From positions 1-64,000 of the forward strand of contig JBBQAQ010000013.1 of assembly GCA_038316435.1 (NCBI GenBank): a stretch of DNA of 64,000 bases, given 5' to 3'. This DNA is from JACJXF01 sp038316435. GTDB lineage: Bacteria > Bacteroidota > Bacteroidia > Bacteroidales > GCA-2748055. The notes beneath the pieces were generated by a model. It saw only the letters and a list, made by a program, of their open reading frames with translations. It did not search any database and had not been told where the DNA came from. The translations under genes and the position numbers were made by a program. Within the stretch, counting starts at the first letter, position 1. Each line of letters begins with the position of its first letter. Shown here piece after piece: positions 36,629 through 44,449 of this stretch.

Positions 36629-36797
36629 AAGGTTTTGATTTTAATTTGAAAGGATATAAAAGTATTAAAAAAAATGACGCATCGAAATTAATCCATTATA
36701 AATGCCTGCTAAATAAGAGGTTCACAGATTTCAAAATGCATAAAGGTCTTACCTGATCCCCGGTTAATTATTAATTAGGATGAAAAAAAACCTCATA

Positions 36798-36830
36798 TTG
36801 GCAAAAAAAGAATAAAAGTTTTTATATTTG
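36798..36830 (+). promoter_or_regulatory. Promoter of tRNA-Met
   Basis: TTGG at 36798 and TATATTTG at 36823..36830 fit the -33/-7 consensus, with the tRNA starting 10 bases downstream. Confidence 0.55.
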
Positions 36831-36840
36831 CAGCCCGAAT

Positions 36841-36914
36841 GGCGAGGTAGCTCAGCTGGTTAGAGCGCATGATTCATAATCATGAGGTCGGCGGATCATT
36901 CCCGCCTCTCGCTA
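36841..36914 (+). tRNA. tRNA-Met (CAT) with unusual T-loop
   Basis: Cloverleaf by eye: acceptor GGCGAGG/TCTCGCT (G-T pairs at the ends), D-stem GCTC/GAGC, anticodon stem CATGA/TCATG with loop TTCATAA (anticodon CAT), T-stem GGCGG/CCGCC. The T-loop reads ATCATTC where nearly all bacterial tRNAs have TTCRANY: positions 54 and 58 are swapped (A and T instead of T and A). CCA is not encoded. An elongator tRNA-Met is favoured; the AUA-reading tRNA-Ile with lysidine is the alternative. Confidence 0.88.
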
Positions 36915-36925
36915 CACTTAAAATC

Positions 36926-36962
36926 AAACACTTACACTTTTATTCGTGTAGGTGTTTTTTGT
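36926..36962 (+). terminator. Terminator after tRNA-Met
   Basis: AAACACTTACAC pairs with GTGTAGGTGTTT over an 8-base loop (one G-T pair), followed by TTTG. Confidence 0.7.
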
Positions 36963-36987
36963 TTGGGACTAGGTTTGGGCTAGATTC

Positions 36988-37368
36988 TTATTTATATAGA
37001 TATGCGGGATCAATAAAATTAATAATCTTCTTATCCAGTGTCCACAGAAGTGAGTTTGTTTCTATTGTAGCATAAATAATTGCTGCATCTATCAATCCAA
37101 TACCCTTAGATATTAGCTTATTTTCAAATGAGTATACTCCGGCTTTTTCAAGGATGTGGTTGATTTCAATTTTAGGAACATATTGAATATGATCCTTTAT
37201 GAACTTCATTTCATTTTTATTTAATGCACCTTGTAAAATCTCACCTATAATGCAATCAATTGTTTTAATTCGCAGAATATCCAAATGCATTTGAACCTCC
37301 GGAAAATAGGACATATTCTTTTTGAAGTACTCAAACCAAACAGATGAATCTAAAATAATGTCCATCAC
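36988..37368 (-). CDS. vapC: VapC-type PIN-domain toxin
   Basis: 126 residues. The PIN domain's acidic residues are present: Asp in ILDSSVWFEYF, Glu in CIIGEILQGAL, Asp in GLIDAAIIYAT and Asp in LWTLDKKII. It should be an endoribonuclease toxin. It overlaps the preceding small antitoxin gene by four bases (ATGA), the usual arrangement for toxin-antitoxin pairs. Whether the toxin is active cannot be seen. Confidence 0.88.
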   Translation of the reverse strand: MMDIILDSSVWFEYFKKNMSYFPEVQMHLDILRIKTIDCIIGEILQGALNKNEMKFIKDHIQYVPKIEINHILEKAGVYSFENKLISKGIGLIDAAIIYATIETNSLLWTLDKKIINFIDPAYLYK

Positions 37369-37571
37369 TTTCTATTTATTTCTCTTATTTCTTCGGCAGA
37401 ATGTTTAAAAGTTAAAGGATTATTCTTAACCTGTTCCCCCATTTCCTTAATTTTATGTAAAGCAATGTAGGAATTAAGTGCAATAATCATCGTTTCGGTT
37501 ATGTTCTTCGCTTTAGACAACTTTTGAGTTTCCCTGACTAATTCATCAGGTATTAATGCTGTTACTTTCAT
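37365..37571 (-). CDS. vapB: VapB-like antitoxin
   Basis: 68 residues from the ATG at 37571; the frame's earlier ATG would lie at the promoter. KVTALIPDELVRETQKLSKAKNITETMIIALNSYI is a ribbon-helix-helix/VapB-type DNA-binding opening. The C-terminal half (VKNNPLTFKHSAEEIREINRK) would wrap the toxin. Promoter and operator directly upstream support autoregulation. Confidence 0.8.
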   Translation of the reverse strand: MKVTALIPDELVRETQKLSKAKNITETMIIALNSYIALHKIKEMGEQVKNNPLTFKHSAEEIREINRK

Positions 37572-37592
37572 CTTGATAGAATTTTTGTAGTG

Positions 37593-37623
37593 CAAAAATA
37601 CGATGCGTTATCGTATTTTCAAA
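37593..37623 (-). promoter_or_regulatory. vapBC promoter with operator palindrome
   Basis: Reading on the minus strand: -33 TTTG (37620..37623), 19-base spacer, -7 TATTTTTG (37593..37600). Between and overlapping them lies a perfect inverted repeat, AAAATACGAT-gcgtt-ATCGTATTTT (37595..37619). Binding of the VapB dimer here would block the polymerase. Confidence 0.75.
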
Positions 37624-37709
37624 ATCAGTTAAACAGTTTACGGCTCATTGCGTAAAGCGGGAGTATGAAATAAAACGAAAAAGCAACCTCCTATAAACAA
37701 TCTGAAGAC

Positions 37710-39008
37710 CTATTTTTTAAATATGCTCATGTTTTCATCATAAATAGGGCTTGCTATTGCTAAAAAGTCTAAAACACTATGAAAAACATGGTGTTGCGTT
37801 AGCATTTTATTTTCTTTGAGTATTCTTGAATCATCAGATACCCATACAATAAATGGAATTTCTAATTGTTCTTTTGGAGCAATACTTACCGGTATTCCAT
37901 GCATATATAAATTATTTTCACCCAAAGACTCACCATGATCAGAAATGTAAATCATAGAAGAATTATATTCCTCTAACTGTTTTAATTCTTCGATTAAGGT
38001 GGCTAGAAGATAGTCGGTATAAAGAATAGTGTTATCGTAAGCATTTATCAATTCTTGCTGAGTACAATTTGCTAACTCAACACTTTTACATACAGGAGTA
38101 AATATGCTAAATTGCTGTGGATATTTTTTATAATATGTTGGACCATGGCTTGTACTTGTATGTAAAATTACCAATATTTTATTTTTTTCACTTGCTACTA
38201 TCTGCTCTTTTAAACCACTGAGTAAGATTTCATCAAATTCACATCTGTCTCCTTTGCAAAGTTTTTTTAATTCCCGCTCATTTTGATAGGTTTTAATTTT
38301 AACTGTAGGCTCTCCCCAATTTGTGGTTCTCCAGATAACTTCAACATTATTTCTAAATAAATAATTAGGCAAAATTTCATATAACTTTTTGGTTTCTTTA
38401 TATTCTAAGATACTTTTAACTCCCACTGTAGTAGAGGTTGCGCTTGATTCAGCTTTGTAACTATGTACATTATTTATTTTTGACAACAGTGGGTTGGTGA
38501 CTCTTTTATATCCATATAAAGAAAAATTTTCACTTCTTGCAGATTCTCCAATTACAAGAACTACTATAGATTTTCTATTATCTTTTATTGTAGCAATTGG
38601 CAATAAAATCTGTTCCTTATTTTCCTGGCTTTTGTGATAGTAATATAAATTTATATTAACCACATAGCACCATGGCATAACCAAACCCCCTAATGTTTTT
38701 GAATTTTTATCAATCCATAACCAATTGGAAGAGGTAGCATAAACAAGTACTAATAAAAAAAGCAAAGTTGAAAAAACATGCACTAAAAATCTCTTAAATG
38801 TTTCATTAATAACTTTGATTTTGAAAATTAAAATACTCGGAATTATTCCTAATAAAATAAAATACACAATTAAAGTAAAAGAGAAAAAACTACTGGATTC
38901 TTCAAAATTGGTATTGAGAATATTCCCAATCATTGTTTTGTCTATAATAATGCTATACGTATTAATAAAATACACTGCAATAGCATTGATATTGAAAATG
39001 ACTACCAA
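37710..39008 (-). CDS. Lipid A phosphoethanolamine transferase (EptA-like), N-terminally short
   Basis: 432 residues from a TTG, with no ATG in the frame upstream before a stop near 39074. The alkaline-phosphatase-like catalytic domain is complete: metal-site VLVIGESARSENFSLYGY (150-167), the nucleophile Thr in SSATSTTVG (about 188-195), and YISDHGESLGENNLYMHG near the end. The membrane part has only about three of the usual five helices; family members are about 540 residues. The first two helices are lost or shifted into another frame. The enzyme adds phosphoethanolamine to lipid A and lowers the charge of the envelope. It lies in the island between tRNA-Met and tmRNA. Confidence 0.8.
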   Translation of the reverse strand: MVVIFNINAIAVYFINTYSIIIDKTMIGNILNTNFEESSSFFSFTLIVYFILLGIIPSILIFKIKVINETFKRFLVHVFSTLLFLLVLVYATSSNWLWIDKNSKTLGGLVMPWCYVVNINLYYYHKSQENKEQILLPIATIKDNRKSIVVLVIGESARSENFSLYGYKRVTNPLLSKINNVHSYKAESSATSTTVGVKSILEYKETKKLYEILPNYLFRNNVEVIWRTTNWGEPTVKIKTYQNERELKKLCKGDRCEFDEILLSGLKEQIVASEKNKILVILHTSTSHGPTYYKKYPQQFSIFTPVCKSVELANCTQQELINAYDNTILYTDYLLATLIEELKQLEEYNSSMIYISDHGESLGENNLYMHGIPVSIAPKEQLEIPFIVWVSDDSRILKENKMLTQHHVFHSVLDFLAIASPIYDENMSIFKK

Positions 39009-39088
39009 AAGCCATTTACCAACATAACGAAGTGAAAATAAGACTATGTAGAGCTGTTTTCGGATCCTTTTCTATACCAACGATCCTG

Positions 39089-39304
39089 TCAAGCCTGCTT
39101 ATAAATATTAATGGCATCCACAAGTTTTTGAACAGAGCCTGCAAAAGTTTTAAAAATTTCAACTCCTTTAAACTGCTCCAGCAACTTTGAAGCAAAAACT
39201 ATAGAATCCAGCTCTTCCTCATTCAATGGGATATTGTCGATTGAATAGTTTGGATCATCATAATAATAATAAGATGTCTTGTCAGCCCTGTAAATTGATT
39301 CACT
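39089..39304 (-). pseudogene. Remnant of a WYL-type transcriptional regulator
   Basis: A minus-strand frame of about 71 codons with no start reads SIYRADKTSYYYYDDPNYSI, then NIPLNEEELDSIVFASKLLEQFKG, and ends at a TGA. The DPNYSI-xx-IPL-EE-L pattern is the linker before the WYL domain in these regulators. HTH and WYL domains are absent, so it is debris. Confidence 0.5.
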
Positions 39305-39375
39305 TTATCTTTAACATTAATTTTTGTTCCATTTGGGTCACTTTCTTTCCCGTGTGAAATTATAACTATACTCAT
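39223..39375 (-). pseudogene. N-terminal fragment resembling an alpha/beta hydrolase
   Basis: A 50-codon frame starting MSIVIISHGKESDPNGTKI. ISHGKES-x-PNGTKI is the first strand and loop of a small hydrolase family. The rest diverges and overlaps the WYL remnant in another frame, so the original gene is gone. Confidence 0.35.
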
Positions 39376-39488
39376 AATTTAGATTTTATTTTTATTTTGC
39401 ATAAACAATTGAATATACAGAATCGGAGTGCTTTCAAATTTCAATTGCATAAATTAAATTTTAAACATTTATTAGACTGTACTTTTAG

Positions 39489-39496
39489 TATCTTTG
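39489..39496 (+). promoter_or_regulatory. -7 box of the tmRNA gene
   Basis: TATCTTTG, 13 bases before the mature 5' end of tmRNA. No good -33 is seen. Confidence 0.5.
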
Positions 39497-39509
39497 CTGT
39501 ATCAATTTT

Positions 39510-39901
39510 GGGGCTGAATTGGATTTGACAGCAGGCTAAATTGGTACGCAAGCATGCCGGGTCTTGAGGAGTCGCCCGTAAACTGAAGCTTCAAACACTT
39601 AATTGGCGAAAATAACTACGCTCTTGCTGCTTAATTCACTCAGTGAATAAAGCTTCATCCCGATACTAGGTATCGGGACGAGATGTTCCGCCGCTGTTTA
39701 CTCCTGGTTGGCAGTGGCATACGGGGCACCATATAAACAGGGATAGCTTGTGAGAGGTCGTGGCTCACCGGCAAAATTAAGCGACTAAGGTTCGGGATTG
39801 TAGTTTTTCACTGTCCTGTTCACGAAAATAAAGAAGAACTAAGCATGTAGAAACCGTATGGGTTTCCTGTTTGGACCGGGGTTCGACCCCCCGCAGCTCC
39901 A
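39510..39901 (+). ncRNA. ssrA: tmRNA
   Basis: The tRNA-like ends match: 5' GGGGCTG pairs with 3' CAGCTCC plus the discriminator A, and the T-arm ACCGGGGTTCGACCCCC is intact. The tag reading frame at 39605..39634 is GGC GAA AAT AAC TAC GCT CTT GCT GCT TAA, giving GENNYALAA, as in other Bacteroidota. Size about 392 bases. CCA is not encoded. Confidence 0.95.
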
Positions 39902-39904
39902 CAC

Positions 39905-39962
39905 AAAAGAGCGAGAGTGAGAGTGAGTGCAACTGCACAAACTAACATTTTCGCTCTTTTTG
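39905..39962 (+). terminator. Terminator after tmRNA
   Basis: AAAAGAGCGA (39905..39914) pairs with TCGCTCTTTT (39951..39960); a smaller GTGCA-ac-TGCAC hairpin sits inside. Followed by T-rich sequence. Confidence 0.6.
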
Positions 39963-40031
39963 TTTGACGTTTTACAAACCGCATATAATGAAATTCTTGA
40001 TGCCGGGTAAGCACAGATTTGGCATTCCATG

Positions 40032-40511
40032 CTAACTTATACTTAACTCATTCATTTCACTTTCATAATCAAATTGCAAATCTTCATGCAAGGCAGAGAC
40101 TTTTTTCCTGATATCTGTTGTCTGCCTTAGATAGATATTCAATAGTGTAGGATGCCTTTGTATTGAGGGTCGGAGGTTTTTTAGTTTTGTGCAAAAATAG
40201 ATGAGCAAGTCAATTTCTGTTTGCTTTTTTTGTGAATACCGGATAAATTTCTTTGTAACAAGCAGAATTTTCCGAATGCTCTTTTTAAAGAAATAATGGC
40301 TCTTTCGGTTTACCTGCTCAAATTGCAAATCAATTTCCGCCTTCACACTTTGTATGTAAGATGCTTCGTCGGCTTCCTCGAACAAAAGGTAGGTTAACAA
40401 TTCCTTATTCTCCTTTTTGAATGCTGCCAAACGAACACAGAGTTCGACTAGCTCTTTGGGGTTGCGTAGCTTTAATTCCTGGCTGAGTTCTTTGGCTGTG
40501 GAGGCTTTCAT
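40032..40511 (-). CDS. Conserved hypothetical helical protein
   Basis: 159 residues, almost entirely helical and charged (ELKLRNPKELVELCVRLAAFKKENKELLTYLLFEEADEA and KKSIRKILLVTKKFIRYSQKKQTEIDLLIYFCTKL). No signal peptide or known motif. The N-terminal third resembles repeats where pairs of helices stack. Function unknown. Confidence 0.6.
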   Translation of the reverse strand: MKASTAKELSQELKLRNPKELVELCVRLAAFKKENKELLTYLLFEEADEASYIQSVKAEIDLQFEQVNRKSHYFFKKSIRKILLVTKKFIRYSQKKQTEIDLLIYFCTKLKNLRPSIQRHPTLLNIYLRQTTDIRKKVSALHEDLQFDYESEMNELSIS

Positions 40512-40713
40512 GGTAAAATATTAAATTCTTGTAACTAAACAGGTACCAATTTAGCAATTGTATGAAAGGCAGACAAGATATTTTGGTTATTCCTTCAATA
40601 ATTGAAGTCCTCAATGATCTTTTCCTGATACTATACCTAAACTCTCCCTTAAATTTGACCCTGCATAGCAGTGATGTTTTGAAAAGATTTCAGGTGTTTG
40701 TTTGCTGTAAGGG

Positions 40714-41019
40714 ATGTATTCTTGTTTTGCCTTTGAAATACCAGCCGACAATTCATTTAACAGCTCCAAAAGCGATAAATTCCCTCCTCTTGACAAATAC
40801 TTCCTCCCGTTTTATACTATACAAAAGTCAGCCGTTGAAATAATAAAAAGTAAATCCCCCGGAAATAAATTCCTGGAAGATTATCTTACCATATTTCCGG
40901 ATCTTGATGAAGTAAATGATTTAGCGGGAAGCTTCACAAGGGAGAAGTTTAAGGAAAGGCTGCAACCTTTGATATCAATAGCTTCAAATAATGGATTTGT
41001 TTTTATGACGAAGTGTTAA
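40714..41019 (+). CDS. Small hypothetical protein upstream of a HIT gene
   Basis: 101 residues from the ATG at 40714. The second half (IIKSKSPGNKFLEDYLTIFPDLDEVNDLAG and RLQPLISIASNNGFVFMTKC) looks like a genuine helical protein, and the frame ends 19 bases before the HIT gene. The opening is less protein-like, so it may be the tail of a longer decayed gene. Confidence 0.4.
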   Translation: MYSCFAFEIPADNSFNSSKSDKFPPLDKYFLPFYTIQKSAVEIIKSKSPGNKFLEDYLTIFPDLDEVNDLAGSFTREKFKERLQPLISIASNNGFVFMTKC

Positions 41020-41038
41020 ATTATATTCAAAGAACCCG

Positions 41039-41404
41039 ATGAATAATTTTACAGGAATAAAAGAGGATGAAAAAATTTACAAGGGGCAGAAATTCTTTAT
41101 AATCAGGGATAAATACCCTGTTTCCCCTGGTCACCTCCTAATAATTTCAACTACTGAAAAGCAAGATTTTTTTGACCTCAATACTACCGAAACCAATGAG
41201 CTTTGGACTATGATTAATAAATGCAAAGAGCTCATCGAAAATAAATATGCTCCCGATGGGTATAATATTGGAATGAATTGCGGAGAAGCTGCCGGTCAAA
41301 CTGTTTTTCGGTTTCATTGCCATGTAATTCCCAGATATAAAGGCGATATGAACGATCCGCTGGGTGGTGTGCGGCACTGTGTTGAGGGGAAAGGGTATTA
41401 TTGA
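41039..41404 (+). CDS. HIT-family nucleotide hydrolase
   Basis: 121 residues, cytosolic. The HIT loop reads QTVFRFHCHVIPRYKGD. The central and last His of HxHxH are present, but the first is Arg, aligned with QTVMHCHIHLIPRY-type members. The GGVRH segment that follows is shared with diadenosine polyphosphate hydrolases. It should remove nucleotide groups from dinucleoside polyphosphates or AMP-linked compounds. Confidence 0.85.
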   Translation: MNNFTGIKEDEKIYKGQKFFIIRDKYPVSPGHLLIISTTEKQDFFDLNTTETNELWTMINKCKELIENKYAPDGYNIGMNCGEAAGQTVFRFHCHVIPRYKGDMNDPLGGVRHCVEGKGYY

Positions 41405-41420
41405 TATGGTTCAGGAAAAA

Positions 41421-41454
41421 CCTGCCGGAGCTTTTGAATCCAAACCCCGGCAGG
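41421..41454 (+). terminator. Hairpin after the HIT gene
   Basis: CCTGCCGG pairs with CCGGCAGG over 18 bases. No U-tract, so a weak terminator. Confidence 0.35.
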
Positions 41455-41656
41455 CCTAAAATCAGGATTTAGCTTCAACAATTTCTTCCATTTTCCTATT
41501 TGCATTATTGGCCTGACGGTTTGCGAGAGTTTTGTTCTCGCTTCTGTCGGTGGACAAGTGCGCGCTCCGAAAACCCAACCGTTTCATGTTGTCAAACGTT
41601 ATGTTCAATGGTAGGCAAACGTGCAAACCTCAAGCTGACTTGTCAGAATCTGTTCC

Positions 41657-41720
41657 TTTGCGGTGAAAAAACAAAATTATTGACGCAAATTTGCGGTGAA
41701 TGATTTGTATATTTACCGCA
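41657..41720. promoter_or_regulatory. Repeated operator-like motif before the Fic gene
   Basis: TTTGCGGTGAA occurs at 41657..41667 and 41690..41700 (33 bases apart, three helical turns); its inverse form TTACCGCA occurs at 41713..41720. All lie within 80 bases of the Fic start, in a 332-base gap (41405..41736) that otherwise holds only the hairpin above. Confidence 0.45.
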
Positions 41721-41736
41721 TAATTGATATAGAACG

Positions 41737-42843
41737 ATGGTAAAATACATCTATCAGCAGAAAAACTGGACAAATTTTTCGTGGCAGGATAAAGTTATTA
41801 ATGCCGTGTTTGGTGAAGTACGGCATATGCAAGGCAAAATCATTGGACAAATGAATGCTCTGGGCTTTTCTGCCAAAGAAGAAGCCACTCTTACTGCCTT
41901 AACCTTAGACGTAGTAAAATCATCGGAAATAGAAGGTGAATTACTTAACTACGAGCAGGTGCGTTCGTCTATTGCAAGGCGTTTAGGCATCAACATCGCA
42001 GGATTAGTACCAAGTAACCGCCATATAGAAGGTATTGTTGAAATGATGCTTGATGCTACCCAACGATACGCCTCACCCTTAACCGAAAAACGTTTGTTTG
42101 GCTGGCACGCAGCACTTTTTCCCACAGGATACAGCGTGTCTCACAAAATTGAAGTAGGGCGATACCGAACAGGTGATATGCAAGTAGTTTCTGGTGCAAT
42201 AGGCAAAGAAAAGGTGCATTACGAAGCCGTAAAACCCGAACTTGTAAAAGCGGAAATGGGTAAGTTTTTAGATTGGTTCATTGACGACAATACACTTGAT
42301 CCTGTATTGAAAGCCGCAATTGCACATTTTTGGTTTATCATCATTCATCCATTTGATGACGGAAATGGAAGAATTGGAAGAGCAATAACAGATATGTTGC
42401 TTGCTCGTGCTGAAAATAGTGGCGAACGCTTTTACAGTATGTCAAGCCAAATCCTAATGGAACGCAAGCAGTATTACGAGATATTACAAAAAGTACAACA
42501 CAGTGCGGGCGACATTACCGAATGGCTTGATTGGTTTTTACACTGCTTGAAAAACGCAATGCTTGCTACGGAAAATACCACACAAAAAATAATACATAAA
42601 GCCGAATTCTGGAAGCTGCACGAACATACTGCCATAAACGAACGACAACGACTAATGATCAACAAACTTTTTGACGGATTTGAAGGTAAATTGCAAACCT
42701 CAAAATGGGCAAAAATTACCAAAACCTCTACCGACACAGCTTTAAGAGATGTAAAGGACTTAGTAGTGAAAGGTATTTTGCAACAAACAAAAGAAGGCGG
42801 GCGAAATGCTAATTATGAATTAACAGATTTCAAATTAGAATAA
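41737..42843 (+). CDS. Fic-domain protein (DUF4172-Fic)
   Basis: 368 residues. Residues 1-85 are the DUF4172 domain (YIYQQKNWTNFSWQD) and hold the class II inhibitory motif S62-xxx-E66-G67. The Fic core has an intact catalytic loop HPFDDGNGRIGR (204-215), so AMPylation activity under autoinhibition is expected. The C-terminal 80 residues look like a winged helix (KWAKITKTSTDTALRDVKDLVVKGILQ), suggesting DNA binding and self-regulation through the repeats upstream. The target is unknown. No antitoxin gene is adjacent; the inhibitor is internal. Confidence 0.9.
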   Translation: MVKYIYQQKNWTNFSWQDKVINAVFGEVRHMQGKIIGQMNALGFSAKEEATLTALTLDVVKSSEIEGELLNYEQVRSSIARRLGINIAGLVPSNRHIEGIVEMMLDATQRYASPLTEKRLFGWHAALFPTGYSVSHKIEVGRYRTGDMQVVSGAIGKEKVHYEAVKPELVKAEMGKFLDWFIDDNTLDPVLKAAIAHFWFIIIHPFDDGNGRIGRAITDMLLARAENSGERFYSMSSQILMERKQYYEILQKVQHSAGDITEWLDWFLHCLKNAMLATENTTQKIIHKAEFWKLHEHTAINERQRLMINKLFDGFEGKLQTSKWAKITKTSTDTALRDVKDLVVKGILQQTKEGGRNANYELTDFKLE

Positions 42844-42939
42844 CCACTGGCTATAGTCGAGTAGGTAAAGGGGAATTTCGCCCCTAAACCTCTCTCAGAA
42901 GTGAAATAGTATCCCTCTAAATAATATCCTGATTAATCT

Positions 42940-44154
42940 ATGGAGCAAAGGATCGATATAATTACCATTGAAGCCTTATCTCACCATTTCGGGGATAAGA
43001 CTGTACTAGATGATATTAATCTTTCAATTGGCAAAGGTGAGTTCGTGACTATCCTGGGTCCTTCAGGATGCGGAAAAACTACCCTGATGAGACTGATTGG
43101 TGGATTTTTAAACGCAAAAGAAGGCCGAATCATCATTGCCGGTCAGGATATGACTAAGGTTCCACCACATCTCCGTCCGGTAAATACGGTCTTTCAGCGA
43201 TATGCCCTTTTTCCCCATCTCAATGTTTTTGAGAACATTGCTTTTGGCTTGAAATTGAAAAAATTGCCTCGGGAAGAAATCAGCAAAAGGGTTAAACAAG
43301 TGCTGAAAATTGTTTCTATGACCGATTACGAAGAACGAGATGTTGATACCCTTTCGGGCGGGCAACAGCAGAGGGTGGCGATAGCACGAGCTATTGTAAA
43401 CGAACCTGAAGTATTGCTCCTCGACGAACCTCTGGCTGCACTAGACCTGAAAATGCGCAAAGATATGCAGATGGAAATAAAAGCTATGCACAAGAAGTTG
43501 GGTATCAGCTTTTTGTATGTAACACACGACCAAGAGGAAGCCATGACCCTGAGTGACAGGATTATTGTCATGAGAGAAGGCATCATTCAACAGGTCGGAT
43601 CACCCGTTGAAATCTACAATGAACCGGCCAATGCATTTGTTGCCGATTTTATCGGGGAGAGTAACATCCTGAACGGTATAATGATCGAGGATAAACTAGT
43701 GGAATTTGCAGGACATAAATTTGAGTGTGTCGACAAAGGTTTTGCAAGCAATGAGCCGGTTGAAGTGGTTGTCAGACCTGAGGATATATACATCTTCGAA
43801 GTGTCTAACAAAGCGCAGTTTACCGGTCTAGTTATATCGAGTATTTTCAAGGGCGTACACTACGAAATGCTAGTCACAACACCTGAGGGATTTGAATTCC
43901 TGATTCAAGACTATCATTGTTTTAATGCGGGAAGAACTGTTGGAATGTTAGTAAAACCCTCTGACATCCAAGTGATGAAAAAGGAAAGACTTTCCAATGT
44001 TTTTGAGGGACAAGTAATAGATGATCAACACGTTAAATTTCTGGACAACGTTTTTTCGTGCAATGACGCCGGAAATTTCGAATCAGGAACTGAAGTTAGG
44101 GTTAGGGTGGATTTTGGGGATGTAATTCTCTATGATAACGAGAAAAGCTGCTAG
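42940..44154 (+). CDS. potA: Spermidine/putrescine-type ABC ATPase
   Basis: 404 residues. Walker A GPSGCGKTT (40-48), signature LSGGQQQR (138-145), Walker B VLLLDEPLAALD (158-169), then the transport-associated OB-type C-terminal domain. It would power polyamine uptake. Permease genes (potB, potC) should follow, but the gene ends at a truncated tail, DFGDVILYDNEKSC, and runs straight into the C-terminal part of potD. The ATPase has therefore lost its local partners; it may serve a permease elsewhere or be a relic. Confidence 0.88.
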   Translation: MEQRIDIITIEALSHHFGDKTVLDDINLSIGKGEFVTILGPSGCGKTTLMRLIGGFLNAKEGRIIIAGQDMTKVPPHLRPVNTVFQRYALFPHLNVFENIAFGLKLKKLPREEISKRVKQVLKIVSMTDYEERDVDTLSGGQQQRVAIARAIVNEPEVLLLDEPLAALDLKMRKDMQMEIKAMHKKLGISFLYVTHDQEEAMTLSDRIIVMREGIIQQVGSPVEIYNEPANAFVADFIGESNILNGIMIEDKLVEFAGHKFECVDKGFASNEPVEVVVRPEDIYIFEVSNKAQFTGLVISSIFKGVHYEMLVTTPEGFEFLIQDYHCFNAGRTVGMLVKPSDIQVMKKERLSNVFEGQVIDDQHVKFLDNVFSCNDAGNFESGTEVRVRVDFGDVILYDNEKSC

Positions 44155-44449
44155 TTATTTTCTGAATTACTTGTGCCAGTCTGAGGTTGCAATGCGGAAT
44201 ATGGATGTCAGCGGCTTTTGCAGTGCTATTGCCACTCCCGAGATCATTGAAGCATTGAAGGATACTACTCTTACTGAAACAGTAAATGCAAGTTATTTCT
44301 TTGGACCAGGAAATGAAATGCTGCAATTGAACCCGATTCAATATCCCGACAGTAGTGTAGTTGAGCGTTGTGTTCTTCTTCATGACTTCATGGACAAAAA
44401 CGACCAAGTTCTTGAAATGTGGAGTCGCGTTAAAGGCAACAATCTGTAA
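44143..44449 (+). pseudogene. potD: C-terminal remnant of potD (polyamine-binding protein)
   Basis: About 100 codons in a frame that overlaps the end of potA: RKAASYFLNYLCQSEVAMRN, then SAIATPEIIEAL and YPDSSVVERCVLLHDFMDKND, and W-SRVKG at the end. This matches the last helical part of periplasmic polyamine-binding proteins. The signal peptide, the first two thirds and the permease genes are missing. Confidence 0.75.

Noticed and set aside
39820..40030. Short minus-strand frames over the tmRNA 3' end
   Set aside because: They read the antisense of the tRNA-like domain and its terminator.
40562..40843. A 93-residue plus-strand frame
   Set aside because: Leu/Ser-rich, no protein-like pattern, overlaps a better frame at 40714.
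41500..41703. A 67-residue frame upstream of the Fic gene
   Set aside because: Cys/Arg-rich with no family likeness, and covers the repeated operator-like sites.
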